Source of the DNA: Bacteroidota bacterium
GTDB lineage: Bacteria > Bacteroidota > Bacteroidia > Chitinophagales > Chitinophagaceae
DNA length: 64,000 nt
NCBI GenBank assembly: GCA_947452555.1
Contig: CANGDH010000001.1
Coordinates: 124,001-188,000 of the forward strand
Reading direction: 5' to 3'
Positions 53,171 to 62,580 of this stretch are shown here, piece after piece. The notes under the pieces were generated by a model. That model was not told the origin of the DNA. It searched no databases and saw only the letters and a list, made by a program, of their open reading frames with translations. The stretch's first letter is position 1. Each line of letters opens with the position of its first letter. The position numbers were made by a program, and so were the translations under genes.

Positions 53171-53656
53171 ATGAATTATAAAAGCATTTTATTTATTTTA
53201 TTATTGTCGCCATTGTGTTCAGTGGCTCAAAATGTTTATTCTAATACCTTTACCACAATTAATTTTTTAGATAGCAATGCAATTGTCAAGTATCAAAAAA
53301 AGATGGATACCTCTAAAATTACAATTGAGATAAATCGTGTTACTGGAATTGCTAGTTTTTATAGTGCTTATTTAAATGGCACACTTACTTCAACGGGAGA
53401 ACGTTACAGAAATAAAAAATATACTGCAGCCTGTAATTTATTTAAGTTAAATACGTTGGTTAGAGTAACTAACATGCAAAACGGAAGTACCATACTTGTC
53501 CGTATCAACGACCGTATGCATCCAAATATGTTGAAGAAAGGAAGAGTCATAGATTTAAGTCAATCTGCTGCAAAGAAATTATTTTTCAAATCAAGTGGCG
53601 TTGTAGAAGTTGTTGTAGAAGCTATAGGTTTTAGTGAAATTAATCCTGAAAATTAG
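53171..53656 (+). CDS. RlpA-like septal ring lytic transglycosylase
   Basis: The 161-residue exported protein has a signal peptide (MNYKSILFILLLSPLCSVAQ) and a double-psi beta-barrel: GIASFYSAYLNGTLTSTGERYRNKKYTAAC, LVRVTNMQNGSTILVRINDRM and GRVIDLSQSAAKKL. The catalytic Asp of RlpA lies in the NDRM block. No SPOR domain is present. It probably acts on peptidoglycan or has lost activity. Confidence 0.85.
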   Translation: MNYKSILFILLLSPLCSVAQNVYSNTFTTINFLDSNAIVKYQKKMDTSKITIEINRVTGIASFYSAYLNGTLTSTGERYRNKKYTAACNLFKLNTLVRVTNMQNGSTILVRINDRMHPNMLKKGRVIDLSQSAAKKLFFKSSGVVEVVVEAIGFSEINPEN

Positions 53657-53678
53657 TCATATTAGTTTTTTTTAATCT

Positions 53679-53686
53679 TAGTTTTG
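53679..53686 (+). promoter_or_regulatory. Promoter -7 element of the OmpA gene
   Basis: TAGTTTTG matches TAnnTTTG, 23 bases before the ATG, leaving a conventional short 5' UTR. It marks a separate transcript for the OmpA gene. Confidence 0.45.
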
Positions 53687-53709
53687 TATTGAATCAACAA
53701 AATTAATTT

Positions 53710-54999
53710 ATGAAAAAAATAGTTTTATCAATTACGATGATTGCATTAGCAACATTCGTTATAGCACAAGATGCTTCACTTATAAAGAAGCCAGCTATTG
53801 CATTTAAAATCTCGGTTTTAGATTTCAAAAAAACAAATCAAACAGAAGGATTAACTAAAACAGCACCAAGTCTTGGGTTGCAATATTTTCAAGGAATTAC
53901 GAATCATTTTGATTTTATGTCAAATTTAGATTTTGCTTCTTTAAAATACCCTTACTATACTTCTTTAAATGTACCAAAATCGACGGAAAATAAATTATAT
54001 TCTGCGTTTGACATTAATTTAAATTATAAATTCTTAACAGATGAACATAGCGTAGTTCCTTATATAACTGCAGGTATTGGTGTTTCTAGTGACAATTTTA
54101 ATTTATATCATTCATACGCTCCAGTTGGAGGTGGGTTGCAATTTAAGGCAAACAATGGTTCTTTCTTTAATTTAATAGCTACCTATAGAGCAGAAGTTTC
54201 TGAATTAACTAAGACGCATTTTAATTATGGCATTAGTTATTCAATTCCTTTAAAAGGCAAAGAAAAAAAAGCAATTATGTTACCTCCAGTTACTGTTCAA
54301 GCTGACGGCGATAATGATGGTGTAATTGATAGTGAGGATTTATGCCCAAATCAATCAGGTACTGTAAAATATCGTGGATGTCCTATTCCAGATACAGACA
54401 ATGATGGTGTAAATGACGACAATGATAAATGTCCAAATGTTAGTGGTACAATTAAATATAATGGATGTCCTATTCCTGATGCTGACAAAGATGGCATAAA
54501 TGATGAACAAGATAAATGTCCTACTGTTGCTGGTTTAAGTCGTTATAATGGATGTCCAATACCTGATACAGACCATGATGGCATAAACGACGAAGAAGAT
54601 AAATGTCCCGCAGTAGCAGGTATTGCCGCTAATGGGGGATGTGCTGACGTTCAACCAATTTTAAACCAAGCTGCTGCTGATTTGAAATTTGAAACCGGAA
54701 GAACTTATTTATCAAAAAAAGTATTAGCTGGTTTAGATGTGGTAATTGCCATTTTAAATGAAAATTCTAATGTAGTTATCGATATTAGTGGTCATACTGA
54801 CAATACAGGTGCTGAAAGAATTAATAAAAAGTTATCACATCAAAGAGCAGGAGTAGTTTATGATTATTTAGTTAAAAAAGGAATCGATAAAAAGCGTTTA
54901 ACTAAGGAGGGATTTGCAGCAACTAGACCAATTGCTGAAAATACAACAAAATCGGGTAGAGCTAAAAATAGAAGAGTGGACATGACAGCTAAATATTAA
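53710..54999 (+). CDS. OmpA-family protein with thrombospondin type 3 repeats
   Basis: The 429-residue outer-membrane protein has a signal peptide (MKKIVLSITMIALATFVIAQ), an N-terminal beta-barrel (to about residue 190), four calcium-binding thrombospondin type 3-like repeats (about 199-315, DxDNDGVNDDNDKCP pattern) and a C-terminal OmpA peptidoglycan-binding domain (about 320-429) with DISGHTDNTGAERINKKLSHQRA and GRAKNRRVDM. It is thought to tie the outer membrane to peptidoglycan. It has its own promoter and terminator. Confidence 0.93.
   Translation: MKKIVLSITMIALATFVIAQDASLIKKPAIAFKISVLDFKKTNQTEGLTKTAPSLGLQYFQGITNHFDFMSNLDFASLKYPYYTSLNVPKSTENKLYSAFDINLNYKFLTDEHSVVPYITAGIGVSSDNFNLYHSYAPVGGGLQFKANNGSFFNLIATYRAEVSELTKTHFNYGISYSIPLKGKEKKAIMLPPVTVQADGDNDGVIDSEDLCPNQSGTVKYRGCPIPDTDNDGVNDDNDKCPNVSGTIKYNGCPIPDADKDGINDEQDKCPTVAGLSRYNGCPIPDTDHDGINDEEDKCPAVAGIAANGGCADVQPILNQAAADLKFETGRTYLSKKVLAGLDVVIAILNENSNVVIDISGHTDNTGAERINKKLSHQRAGVVYDYLVKKGIDKKRLTKEGFAATRPIAENTTKSGRAKNRRVDMTAKY
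54304..54650 (+). repeat. Four 87-base tandem repeats in the OmpA gene
   Basis: Each unit encodes about 29 residues of the form PDTDxDGxNDExDKCPxVxGxxxYNGCPI. The repeats diverge at the DNA level, so they are old, not fresh expansions. Confidence 0.8.
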
Positions 55000-55019
55000 T
55001 AAGCTATTGAAGTAATATT

Positions 55020-55050
55020 AAAAGAGCCTCCAATTGGAGGCTCTTTTTTT
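55020..55050. terminator. Terminator with CCAATTGG apex, after the OmpA gene
   Basis: AAAAGAGCCTCC / GGAGGCTCTTTT form a 12-bp stem around AATT, followed by T. Located between convergent ompA and murB. Confidence 0.85.
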
Positions 55051-55092
55051 GAGTAGGTAGTTGTGAAAATATAATTATCACAATATTTTATG

Positions 55093-56106
55093 CTAAATAA
55101 CATTTACTTCTCTTTCCAATACTACTTCAAATTTCTGAAAAACAGATTGTATTATTTCTGCAGAAAAATCCAATATTTCTTGACCAGTTCCATTTCCATA
55201 GTTTACAATAACTAAGGCCTGCTTCTCATAACAGCCAATATTGCCTTTTTTAACACCTTTCCATCCACTATGTTCTATTAACCATCCGGCAGCTAATTTA
55301 TATTCTGTATCAGATATGGGAAAAGCCATAATGTTTTCATACTTATTTTTCAATAGCTCAAATTGGTTTATACTTACTGTAGGGTTTTTAAAGAAACTTC
55401 CTGCATTCCCTAGCATTTTGGGATCTGGTAATTTTTGGGTTCTAATAAAAACGATAGCATTTGATACGTCTTCTAAACTTGGATTTTGAATTTTTTTTTG
55501 ATGTAGCACTTCTCTAATCGCACCATAGTCGGTTCTTAGTTTAGGTTGTTTTTGTAAACAAAAATCAACCTTGGTAATTATAAACCTATTTTTTTCTCTT
55601 TTAAATAAGCTATTTCTGTAACCAAAATCACTATCTAATTTATTTAAGCTTACCCATTTATTAGCAATTGTGTCATAAGCTGTTATTGTTTCAATAGTTT
55701 CTTTGACTTCGACGCCATAAGCGCCTATGTTTTGAATTGGAGCTGCGCCAACTGTACCTGGAATCAAACTCAAGTTTTCAACACCTCCCCAACCTTTATG
55801 AACGCAGTAGCTAACAAAGTGGTGCCAATTTTCTCCCGCACCTACTGACAAATAAACTTCCGATGCGGTTTCGTTTGTTTTTTGAATACCCTTTATCTCC
55901 ATTTTTAATACCAAAGCTTCAACCTGTTTTGTAAATAACATATTAGTTCCACTTCCCAATACTAAAAATGGTTTATCATTTTTCTTACACCAGTCGATTG
56001 CTAGTTCTATTTCATGACTTGACTTTATCGTTGTAAAATAAGTTGCATTTACATCACAGCCAAAACTATGAAATGGTTTTAGTGAAATATTTTTAGTAGG
56101 TGTCAT
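55093..56106 (-). CDS. murB: UDP-N-acetylenolpyruvoylglucosamine reductase
   Basis: Reduces the enolpyruvyl intermediate to UDP-MurNAc. The 337-residue FAD enzyme has FLVLGSGTNMLF, ENLSLIPGTVGAAPIQNIGAYGVEVKE, FGYRNSLFK and LGNAGSFFKNP with the catalytic Ser, as in E. coli-type (type I) MurB. It lies 19 bases downstream of priA on the same strand. Confidence 0.94.
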   Translation of the reverse strand: MTPTKNISLKPFHSFGCDVNATYFTTIKSSHEIELAIDWCKKNDKPFLVLGSGTNMLFTKQVEALVLKMEIKGIQKTNETASEVYLSVGAGENWHHFVSYCVHKGWGGVENLSLIPGTVGAAPIQNIGAYGVEVKETIETITAYDTIANKWVSLNKLDSDFGYRNSLFKREKNRFIITKVDFCLQKQPKLRTDYGAIREVLHQKKIQNPSLEDVSNAIVFIRTQKLPDPKMLGNAGSFFKNPTVSINQFELLKNKYENIMAFPISDTEYKLAAGWLIEHSGWKGVKKGNIGCYEKQALVIVNYGNGTGQEILDFSAEIIQSVFQKFEVVLEREVNVI

Positions 56107-56125
56107 AATGTATTAAGATGTCAAA

Positions 56126-58561
56126 TTAATTGGGGTCAATGTCAACAACTATTTGAACAGTTTTATATCTTGGGTGTACTTGAATTAATTGAACAAAATG
56201 GAGTAATTGTTTTTTAGCAATTTGTAATTGATCTCTTTTGCTAGAAATTTTTACACAAAGTTCCCAAATATATTTATTTCGTATTCGGTTTATGAGTGGT
56301 TGAGCTGGTCCTAACACTGTCTTTTGAATAGAGGGGTCTAGTGATTTTAAAAAATGATTTGCGGCTTCTTCTGCAATATGATTATCCTTGTGTTTAAATA
56401 AAATACTCATTAGTCTGCTAAATGGGGGGTAAGCAAAATGCTTTCTATTTTGAATCTCAAATTCATAAAATTTCAAGTAGTCGTGTTGTTGGACCATTTG
56501 AATAATAGGATGTTGAATTTGGCTTACTTGTATCATCACTTTACCTTGGTCATTTTTTCGTCCTGCACGACCACTAACTTGCTCCATCATTTGAAAAGCT
56601 CTTTCATTTACGCGGTATTGATTAAAATTTAATAAACTATCTGCGTCTACAATGCCTACTAAATCTACATGTTCGAAATCTAGTCCTTTAACAACCATTT
56701 GAGTGCCTACTAATACGTCAATTTGTCTTTGTTCAAATTTCTGTATGAGTTGGTCATGTTCATTTTTCCCTTTCACATTATCTAAGTCCATTCTTGCTAC
56801 TATAATATGAGGCAGAGCTTTATTCAGTTTTTCTTCAATCTGCTCTGTACCAAAGCTTTTTTGTTTAAAGTCTTGCTTTCCACATGCTTCGCAGGTTGTT
56901 ACAATAGGGTAAACTGCGCCACAGTAATGACAGGAAAGCATATTTTTAGCCTTATGATATGTAAGTGTAACGTCACAATGACGACAATGAGGAATCCACC
57001 CACAGGTTTGACAAATCATATAAGGAGCATAACCTCTTCTATTTTGAAATAGGATTACTTGTTTTTTATTTTCAATTGTTTTTTGAATAGCAGCTAATAA
57101 GGGGGGTGTTAGGATGGCAGCGCTATCGATTTGTTTTTTGGTATCTATTAATTCAATTGTTGGTAATGCTGCATTGCTAAATCTTTCAGTTAAATGGGTA
57201 TATCCATATTTTTGCTGCATTGCATTATAGAATGACTCTACACTTGGTGTTGCAGAACCTAATACGCATTTTGCTTTTATGATATTAGCATAATAAATTG
57301 CAGTATCTCTTGCTTGATAACGTGGTGCAGGGTCCTGTTGTTTGTAGGAGGCGTCATGCTCCTCGTCAATTATTATTAATGATAAATTTTTATAAGGAAG
57401 GAAAAGTGCAGATCTTGCGCCCAATACAATTTTAATTTCTCCAGATTTAACTTTATTCCATATTTCAACTCTTTCGTTAGGATTGAATTTTGAATGATAA
57501 ATAGCGATACTGTCGCCAAAGTACATTTTTAAACGACGAATCATTTGGGCTGTTAATGCAATTTCTGGTAACATGTATAAAGCCTGTTTCCTTTTTTGCA
57601 TCATGGCTTCAATTAGTGCAACATATATCTGAGTTTTACCACTTCCTGTTATACCATGTAATAAACTTACTTGAAACGTTTCTAATTGTGTTTGTATAGA
57701 ATCAAATGCAATTTTTTGAGGATCGCTTAATTGATGTAATAAGGCATTGCCCTCTTCTTTGATACTTGCAAGGCGATCCACTTTTATTTTTTCTGCTATA
57801 AGAATACCTTTGTCTATCAATGCTTTTAATTGTCCGTGACTAGCATCTGCCTTTTCTAAAAGCATTTTTTGCTTTACAATGCCTTCTGTTTTTTGAAAAT
57901 GTAAAAAAGCAATCAATAAACCTAATTGTTTAGGAGCTCTCGACCATTCATTTAATAGTTTTTCTAATTTTTCTTCCGCTTTGTAATCTGAATGCAGCTT
58001 TATAATAATTTCTTCCTTGAAAGTGTATTTGTCTTTCATGGTTTCTTGTACAAAGCAAATCCCTTTTTGAATTAGTTTATTAATTACTGGGTAAACGGAT
58101 TTTCTATCTAACAATTTTTGAACTTCAACAATTGTTAATTCTTTTTTTATCTCTAAAGCTTCAGCAATAATATATTCAGCGTCTGACAATGGATGATTAT
58201 CTCGAACATACTCTTCATTTATAATAAATATACTTTCACTTGATATTTTCAGATGGCTAGGGATAGCTGCTTGCATTACTTCTCCTTCAGTGCACATATA
58301 ATAATTAGCCATCCACTCCCAAAGTTCCATTTGATGTGGATATACTATTGGGGCGTCGTCTAGTATAGCTAAGATCGGTTTTGGCTTAAAACCTAAAGGT
58401 GCTATTTCTGTGAGTGTTTTTACAATTCCAGCATATCTTTTACTAGCCCCCAGCATAACTTCAACACGCATACCAATCATAATTTCCGAATGCATTGATT
58501 CGGGAATCATCCAAGTGTAATTTTTTGGAAGTGCTAGTGGTATGATAATTTCGGCGTACAT
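56126..58561 (-). CDS. priA: Primosomal replication protein N' (helicase)
   Basis: Restarts stalled replication forks. The ATG at 58561 (MYAEIIIPLALPKNYTW) gives 811 residues; the ORF-track GTG at 58582 overlaps the previous gene. It has Walker A GITGSGKTQ, DEAH-type LIIIDEEHDASYKQ, the zinc-binding pairs CQTCGWIPHC, CDVTLTYHKAKNMLSC and CGAVYPIVTTCEACG, and the helicase motif QMVVKGLDF with SGRAGR. A TATTTTTG box on the minus strand (58572-58579) precedes it by 10 bases. Confidence 0.95.
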   Translation of the reverse strand: MYAEIIIPLALPKNYTWMIPESMHSEIMIGMRVEVMLGASKRYAGIVKTLTEIAPLGFKPKPILAILDDAPIVYPHQMELWEWMANYYMCTEGEVMQAAIPSHLKISSESIFIINEEYVRDNHPLSDAEYIIAEALEIKKELTIVEVQKLLDRKSVYPVINKLIQKGICFVQETMKDKYTFKEEIIIKLHSDYKAEEKLEKLLNEWSRAPKQLGLLIAFLHFQKTEGIVKQKMLLEKADASHGQLKALIDKGILIAEKIKVDRLASIKEEGNALLHQLSDPQKIAFDSIQTQLETFQVSLLHGITGSGKTQIYVALIEAMMQKRKQALYMLPEIALTAQMIRRLKMYFGDSIAIYHSKFNPNERVEIWNKVKSGEIKIVLGARSALFLPYKNLSLIIIDEEHDASYKQQDPAPRYQARDTAIYYANIIKAKCVLGSATPSVESFYNAMQQKYGYTHLTERFSNAALPTIELIDTKKQIDSAAILTPPLLAAIQKTIENKKQVILFQNRRGYAPYMICQTCGWIPHCRHCDVTLTYHKAKNMLSCHYCGAVYPIVTTCEACGKQDFKQKSFGTEQIEEKLNKALPHIIVARMDLDNVKGKNEHDQLIQKFEQRQIDVLVGTQMVVKGLDFEHVDLVGIVDADSLLNFNQYRVNERAFQMMEQVSGRAGRKNDQGKVMIQVSQIQHPIIQMVQQHDYLKFYEFEIQNRKHFAYPPFSRLMSILFKHKDNHIAEEAANHFLKSLDPSIQKTVLGPAQPLINRIRNKYIWELCVKISSKRDQLQIAKKQLLHFVQLIQVHPRYKTVQIVVDIDPN

Positions 58562-58581
58562 GAATTGTTTACAAAAATACA

Positions 58582-59364
58582 CTATGATTTTGGATAGGTT
58601 CGATATCTTCTTAGTCCGTCATCCATTATTTTGTACACATCGGTTTTTAGCTTTTCTAAATCATTTACTGTATAGTCTTCTATAGCTACTGTAGGCAGAT
58701 AAACGACTCTATTCAACCCAGGTGTTAAAGACAATACACTATCAAAATGCATCCTGTCAACTGCGTCAATCATAATAACAGGCTGAATAGGAATACGCAT
58801 TTCTATAGCTAATTTGAATGCCCCGTTAAAAAAAGGTTTAAGTGGTTCCTGTGTGGTCATGCTGAATGTTCCTTCAGGAAATATGAAAATTGAAATTCTT
58901 TTGTGTAAAGCAGCTTTTAAGTTTCGAATACTTTGAGCTCTTTTTGAAGGACTGCTGCGGTCCACCATAATTACTGCTGCTCTATAGATCCACCCAAATA
59001 TTGGAATTTTAGATGATTCGAATTTACCTAAAGCCCGAATAGGTTGATGCTGCAATTGAACAATTGGAGGGATGTCCATGTATGAATTATGGTTACTGAC
59101 AAAAATATGAGGCTGTTTAAAATGATGGTAAGACTCAAATATTTCTACATGTTTAATTCCTATAAATACATACCAAATTTTACTCCAGTATCTGCAGATG
59201 GTATAGATTCGATTGCCCATTTTATTTTTACCCATTGGCAATACAAATAGTAAAGCGATAGTAGATAAAATTGTAAGAATTGCGAATATCAGTAATGCAT
59301 AAATACAATACAAAAATTGTATAGTTTTATAAATGGCGATTAGGAACTTAGGCTTTGTTTTCAT
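58582..59364 (-). CDS. plsC: 1-acyl-sn-glycerol-3-phosphate acyltransferase
   Basis: The ATG at 59364 gives 260 residues. An N-terminal membrane helix is followed by the acyltransferase motif NHNSYMD (HxxxxD), VDRSSPSKRAQSIRNLK, the phosphate-binding FPEGTFS and IPIQPV. Acylates lysophosphatidate in phospholipid synthesis. Start of a plsC-priA-murB minus-strand unit. The preceding amt terminator isolates it. Confidence 0.88.
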   Translation of the reverse strand: MKTKPKFLIAIYKTIQFLYCIYALLIFAILTILSTIALLFVLPMGKNKMGNRIYTICRYWSKIWYVFIGIKHVEIFESYHHFKQPHIFVSNHNSYMDIPPIVQLQHQPIRALGKFESSKIPIFGWIYRAAVIMVDRSSPSKRAQSIRNLKAALHKRISIFIFPEGTFSMTTQEPLKPFFNGAFKLAIEMRIPIQPVIMIDAVDRMHFDSVLSLTPGLNRVVYLPTVAIEDYTVNDLEKLKTDVYKIMDDGLRRYRTYPKS

Positions 59365-59380
59365 GTAAGGCACTAATATA

Positions 59381-59414
59381 CAAAAAAAACCTCCCGAAAT
59401 AATTTTCGGGAGGA
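59381..59414 (-). terminator. Terminator of amt
   Basis: On the minus strand CCTCCCGAAA pairs with TTTCGGGAGG and is followed by eight T. It lies directly upstream of plsC. Confidence 0.85.
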
Positions 59415-59458
59415 CGATTGCTTGCTTAAAAATTAAATAAATTTATACTATAAAAAAA

Positions 59459-60817
59459 TTATGCTTTCATTGGGTTTCTACCGTATTTCTCATCATGTTG
59501 TGTAGCGTCAAGACCTAATTCTTCTTCTTCTTCAGATACACGTAAAGGAAGTAGTAATGCAATAAATTTGAAGATTAAGTAAGAAACAGTAAAGCTATAA
59601 ACCACCACTATAACCATTGCTTTTAATTGTGTAAAGAAGAAGGCTGGGTTGCCATAAAATAATCCATCATTACCTGCTGGATTAACTCCTTTCGATGCAA
59701 ATACGCCCGTCAATAACATACCAACCATACCACCAATACCATGGCAAGGAAATACGTCTAATGTGTCGTCTACTCTTGATAATTTGAACGCATGACTTAA
59801 TACATTAGAAATTACAGCGCCTACTACACCAATAAAGATACTCTGAGGTATTCCAACAAATCCTGCAGCAGGAGTAATAGCCACTAAACCTACTACGGCA
59901 CCAATACAGAATCCTAATACGGAAGGTTTTTTACCTCTCATTACATCAAAGAACATCCAAGCTAAACCTGCTGCCGCTGCCGCTGTATTTGTAGTTGCAA
60001 ATGCATTAACTGCTAATGAATTTGCTCCCAAAGCTGAACCAGCATTGAAACCAAACCACCCGAACCATAAAAGACCAGTTCCAATTAATACATAAGGAAT
60101 ATTAGCCGGAGGAATTTCCTGATGTTCTAATTTAGATCTTCTTGATTTTAACACAATTGCCCCAGCTAAAGCTGCACAACCTGCACTAATATGCACCACT
60201 GTTCCACCTGCAAAGTCCAAAGCACCCATTTTTAATAAGAATCCATTTGGATGCCAAGACCAGTGTGCCAATGGGGCGTAAACTAAAGTTATAAATAGAA
60301 CTATAAATAAGATATAAGAAGTGAATTTGATTCTTTCTGCAACGGCTCCAACAACAAGGCCTGGAGTGATGATTGCAAACATTAATTGGAATAATGCAAA
60401 TAATAATAATGGAATAGTTAATGGTGTACCACCTTGCAATAGGGGCGCTCCATTGGTTACACCTTTGAAAAACAAGTGAGTCATTGGGTTACCAATGATA
60501 CCGTTAATGGATTCGCCAAAGCTTAAGCTGTAACCGTAAGTAATCCAAATTACGGTAACTATACCAGCGGATACTATGCTTTTTATCATTGTAGATATGA
60601 TGTTTTTTCTATGAACCATTCCGCCATAAAAGAAGGCTAGGCCAGGAGTCATTATAAAAACCAAAGCTGTTGAAACTAAAATCCATGCAATATCTGCTGC
60701 ATTATAAGTGCTTGCGTCTCCTTGGAAGTTTGGAAGTTGATTTACGAATAAGCCAAGTATTGATACAATCAATAGAATCAAGAATGGAGTGTACTTCTGC
60801 AATTTTTCATTTTTCAT
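59459..60817 (-). CDS. amt: Ammonium transporter (Amt/MEP/Rh family)
   Basis: The ATG at 60817 (MKNEKLQKYTPF) gives 452 residues with eleven membrane helices. ALVFIMTPGLAFFYGGMV, DFAGGTVVHISAGCAALAGA and HGIGGMVGMLLTGVFA (pore His) are classical. No glnK gene is adjacent, unlike many bacteria. It lies downstream of gltBD on the same strand, behind a terminator, and so is probably an independent transcript of the same nitrogen-assimilation cluster. Confidence 0.93.
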   Translation of the reverse strand: MKNEKLQKYTPFLILLIVSILGLFVNQLPNFQGDASTYNAADIAWILVSTALVFIMTPGLAFFYGGMVHRKNIISTMIKSIVSAGIVTVIWITYGYSLSFGESINGIIGNPMTHLFFKGVTNGAPLLQGGTPLTIPLLLFALFQLMFAIITPGLVVGAVAERIKFTSYILFIVLFITLVYAPLAHWSWHPNGFLLKMGALDFAGGTVVHISAGCAALAGAIVLKSRRSKLEHQEIPPANIPYVLIGTGLLWFGWFGFNAGSALGANSLAVNAFATTNTAAAAAGLAWMFFDVMRGKKPSVLGFCIGAVVGLVAITPAAGFVGIPQSIFIGVVGAVISNVLSHAFKLSRVDDTLDVFPCHGIGGMVGMLLTGVFASKGVNPAGNDGLFYGNPAFFFTQLKAMVIVVVYSFTVSYLIFKFIALLLPLRVSEEEEELGLDATQHDEKYGRNPMKA

Positions 60818-61017
60818 AGTAGAACCTTTTATATTAAAAATAAATACATATATATAATGTAATGTAAAAATAATGATAATTGTCATACTATTCCAAATCG
60901 CTTATATATATTAATAAACATAATGTTAACTTTAGTCACTTTTAAATTCTAGATAAACTTCTATTCTTATTGACTTGTAATGAGTTATAAGGCAGGTGAA
61001 TTAAAAATTTTGTGTAT

Positions 61018-61039
61018 AAAAAAAGGCACATAGAGTGCC
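61018..61039 (-). terminator. Terminator of gltBD
   Basis: On the minus strand GGCAC / GTGCC with loop TCTAT is followed by seven T. It closes the gltBD transcript before amt. The 200 bases from here to the amt ATG hold no other recognisable element. Confidence 0.75.
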
Positions 61040-61083
61040 CGTTTTTTATTTTTTAAACTGTATTTGATTAATGTTGCAGAATT

Positions 61084-62559
61084 TTATAAATTCTGTACTA
61101 ATAAACTTGCATCTTTAGATTCAAGAAGGGAAGATCCAGTCAGAAATATGTCTACTTTTCGAGCACATTCTCTTCCTTCACTAATAGCCCAAACAACCAA
61201 AGATTGTCCACGGCGCATATCGCCAGCTGTAAAAATTTTAGGATTATTGGTCTGAAAAGCAGTTTCTGTGGCTTTTACATTGCCTCTTTCGTCAGTTTCA
61301 ATTCCCATTTCGTCTATCATGCCTGTAGCTTGTGGATGTAAGAATCCCATTGCTAAGAATGCTAGTTCGCAAGGAATTTCTCTTAGACTGCCTTCTTTTT
61401 CGGTAAATTTTGCTGGTCTACCGTCTGCACTTGATGTCCATTCCAAGTCCACTATTTGTAAAGCCTTTAAATTGCCATTTTCATCTCCAATAAATGCTTT
61501 TGTTGCCACTTCCCAAATACGGTCTGCACCTTCTTCATGTGAAGTGGTTGTCTTAAGTAACATAGGGTAGGTAGGCCAAGGCATATATCCTGCTCTTTTT
61601 TCAGGAGGCTTTGGTAATAATTCAAACTGTGTAACCGATTTTGCACCTTGTCTATTTGAAGTTCCTACACAATCACTACCCGTATCTCCACCGCCAATTA
61701 CTACCACATTCTTACCTTTAGCAATTATTTCTTTTTCTTCAACCGGGATATTACTAACACGTTTATTTTGTTGTTTTAAAAACTCCATAGCAAAATGAAC
61801 TCCATTCAAGGATCTTCCTGGTATTGGTAAATCTCTTGGTATGGTAGATCCCCCAGCTAATACAACAGCATCGCTGTCTCGCATAATATCATTCACTCTT
61901 ACATTCACACCTACGTTGGCATTACATATAAACTGAACGCCTTCTTTTTCAAGCAATGCAATTCGTCTTTCTACAACTGTTTTTTCTAATTTGAAATCTG
62001 GTATTCCAAATCTTAATAAGCCTCCGGGTTTTGCATCTCTTTCATAAACAGTTACCTCGTGACCTGCATAATTTAATTGAGCAGCGGCAGCTAATCCAGC
62101 TGGGCCTGATCCAATTACAGCAACTTTCTTCCCAGTTCTCAAAATAGGTTTACGTGGAACCACAAATCCTTTTTCAAATGCAATTTCAATAATATTTTTT
62201 TCTATTTCTTCAATAGTTACTGCAGGTTGGTTAATGCCTAGTACACAAGCACTTTCGCAAGGTGCAGGACAAATACGTCCAGTAAACTCTGGAAAATTAT
62301 TTGTAGAAATTAAAATTTCATAAGCTTCTTTCCATTCTTTGTGATAGACTGCGTCATTGAATTCAGGAATAATATTGCCTAAAGGACAACCGCTATGACA
62401 AAAAGGGACGCCACAATTCATGCACCTTGATGATTGTTCATTTAATTTTTCTTCTGGCAATAAAGCAACAAACTCTTTATAGTTCTGCTTTCTTTCCGCT
62501 ACTGGCAATTTGCTTGGTAGCTCTCTTGTATATTCTTTAAATCCAGTTGGTTTTCCCAT
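61084..62559 (-). CDS. gltD: Glutamate synthase small (beta) subunit
   Basis: Passes electrons from NADPH to the large subunit for glutamate formation. The 491-residue protein has Fe-S cysteines [22 protein letters not shown] and [13 protein letters not shown], the FAD loop [18 protein letters not shown], the NADPH loop [12 protein letters not shown], and the C-terminal [21 protein letters not shown]. It lies 21 bases downstream of gltB. Confidence 0.95.
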   Translation of the reverse strand: MGKPTGFKEYTRELPSKLPVAERKQNYKEFVALLPEEKLNEQSSRCMNCGVPFCHSGCPLGNIIPEFNDAVYHKEWKEAYEILISTNNFPEFTGRICPAPCESACVLGINQPAVTIEEIEKNIIEIAFEKGFVVPRKPILRTGKKVAVIGSGPAGLAAAAQLNYAGHEVTVYERDAKPGGLLRFGIPDFKLEKTVVERRIALLEKEGVQFICNANVGVNVRVNDIMRDSDAVVLAGGSTIPRDLPIPGRSLNGVHFAMEFLKQQNKRVSNIPVEEKEIIAKGKNVVVIGGGDTGSDCVGTSNRQGAKSVTQFELLPKPPEKRAGYMPWPTYPMLLKTTTSHEEGADRIWEVATKAFIGDENGNLKALQIVDLEWTSSADGRPAKFTEKEGSLREIPCELAFLAMGFLHPQATGMIDEMGIETDERGNVKATETAFQTNNPKIFTAGDMRRGQSLVVWAISEGRECARKVDIFLTGSSLLESKDASLLVQNL

Positions 62560-62580
62560 AATTGCTAATTAAACCTGTGA

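Noticed and set aside
54304-54650. Repeat array considered as CRISPR or mobile element
   Set aside because: The repeats are in frame, 87 bases long and encode calcium-binding thrombospondin type 3 modules.
60818-61017. Possible riboswitch or glnK-like gene upstream of amt
   Set aside because: The region is AT-rich with no convincing structure, leader ORF or conserved motif.
61064-61255. Plus-strand ORF at the end of gltD
   Set aside because: Antisense to the conserved gltD C-terminus; no support.
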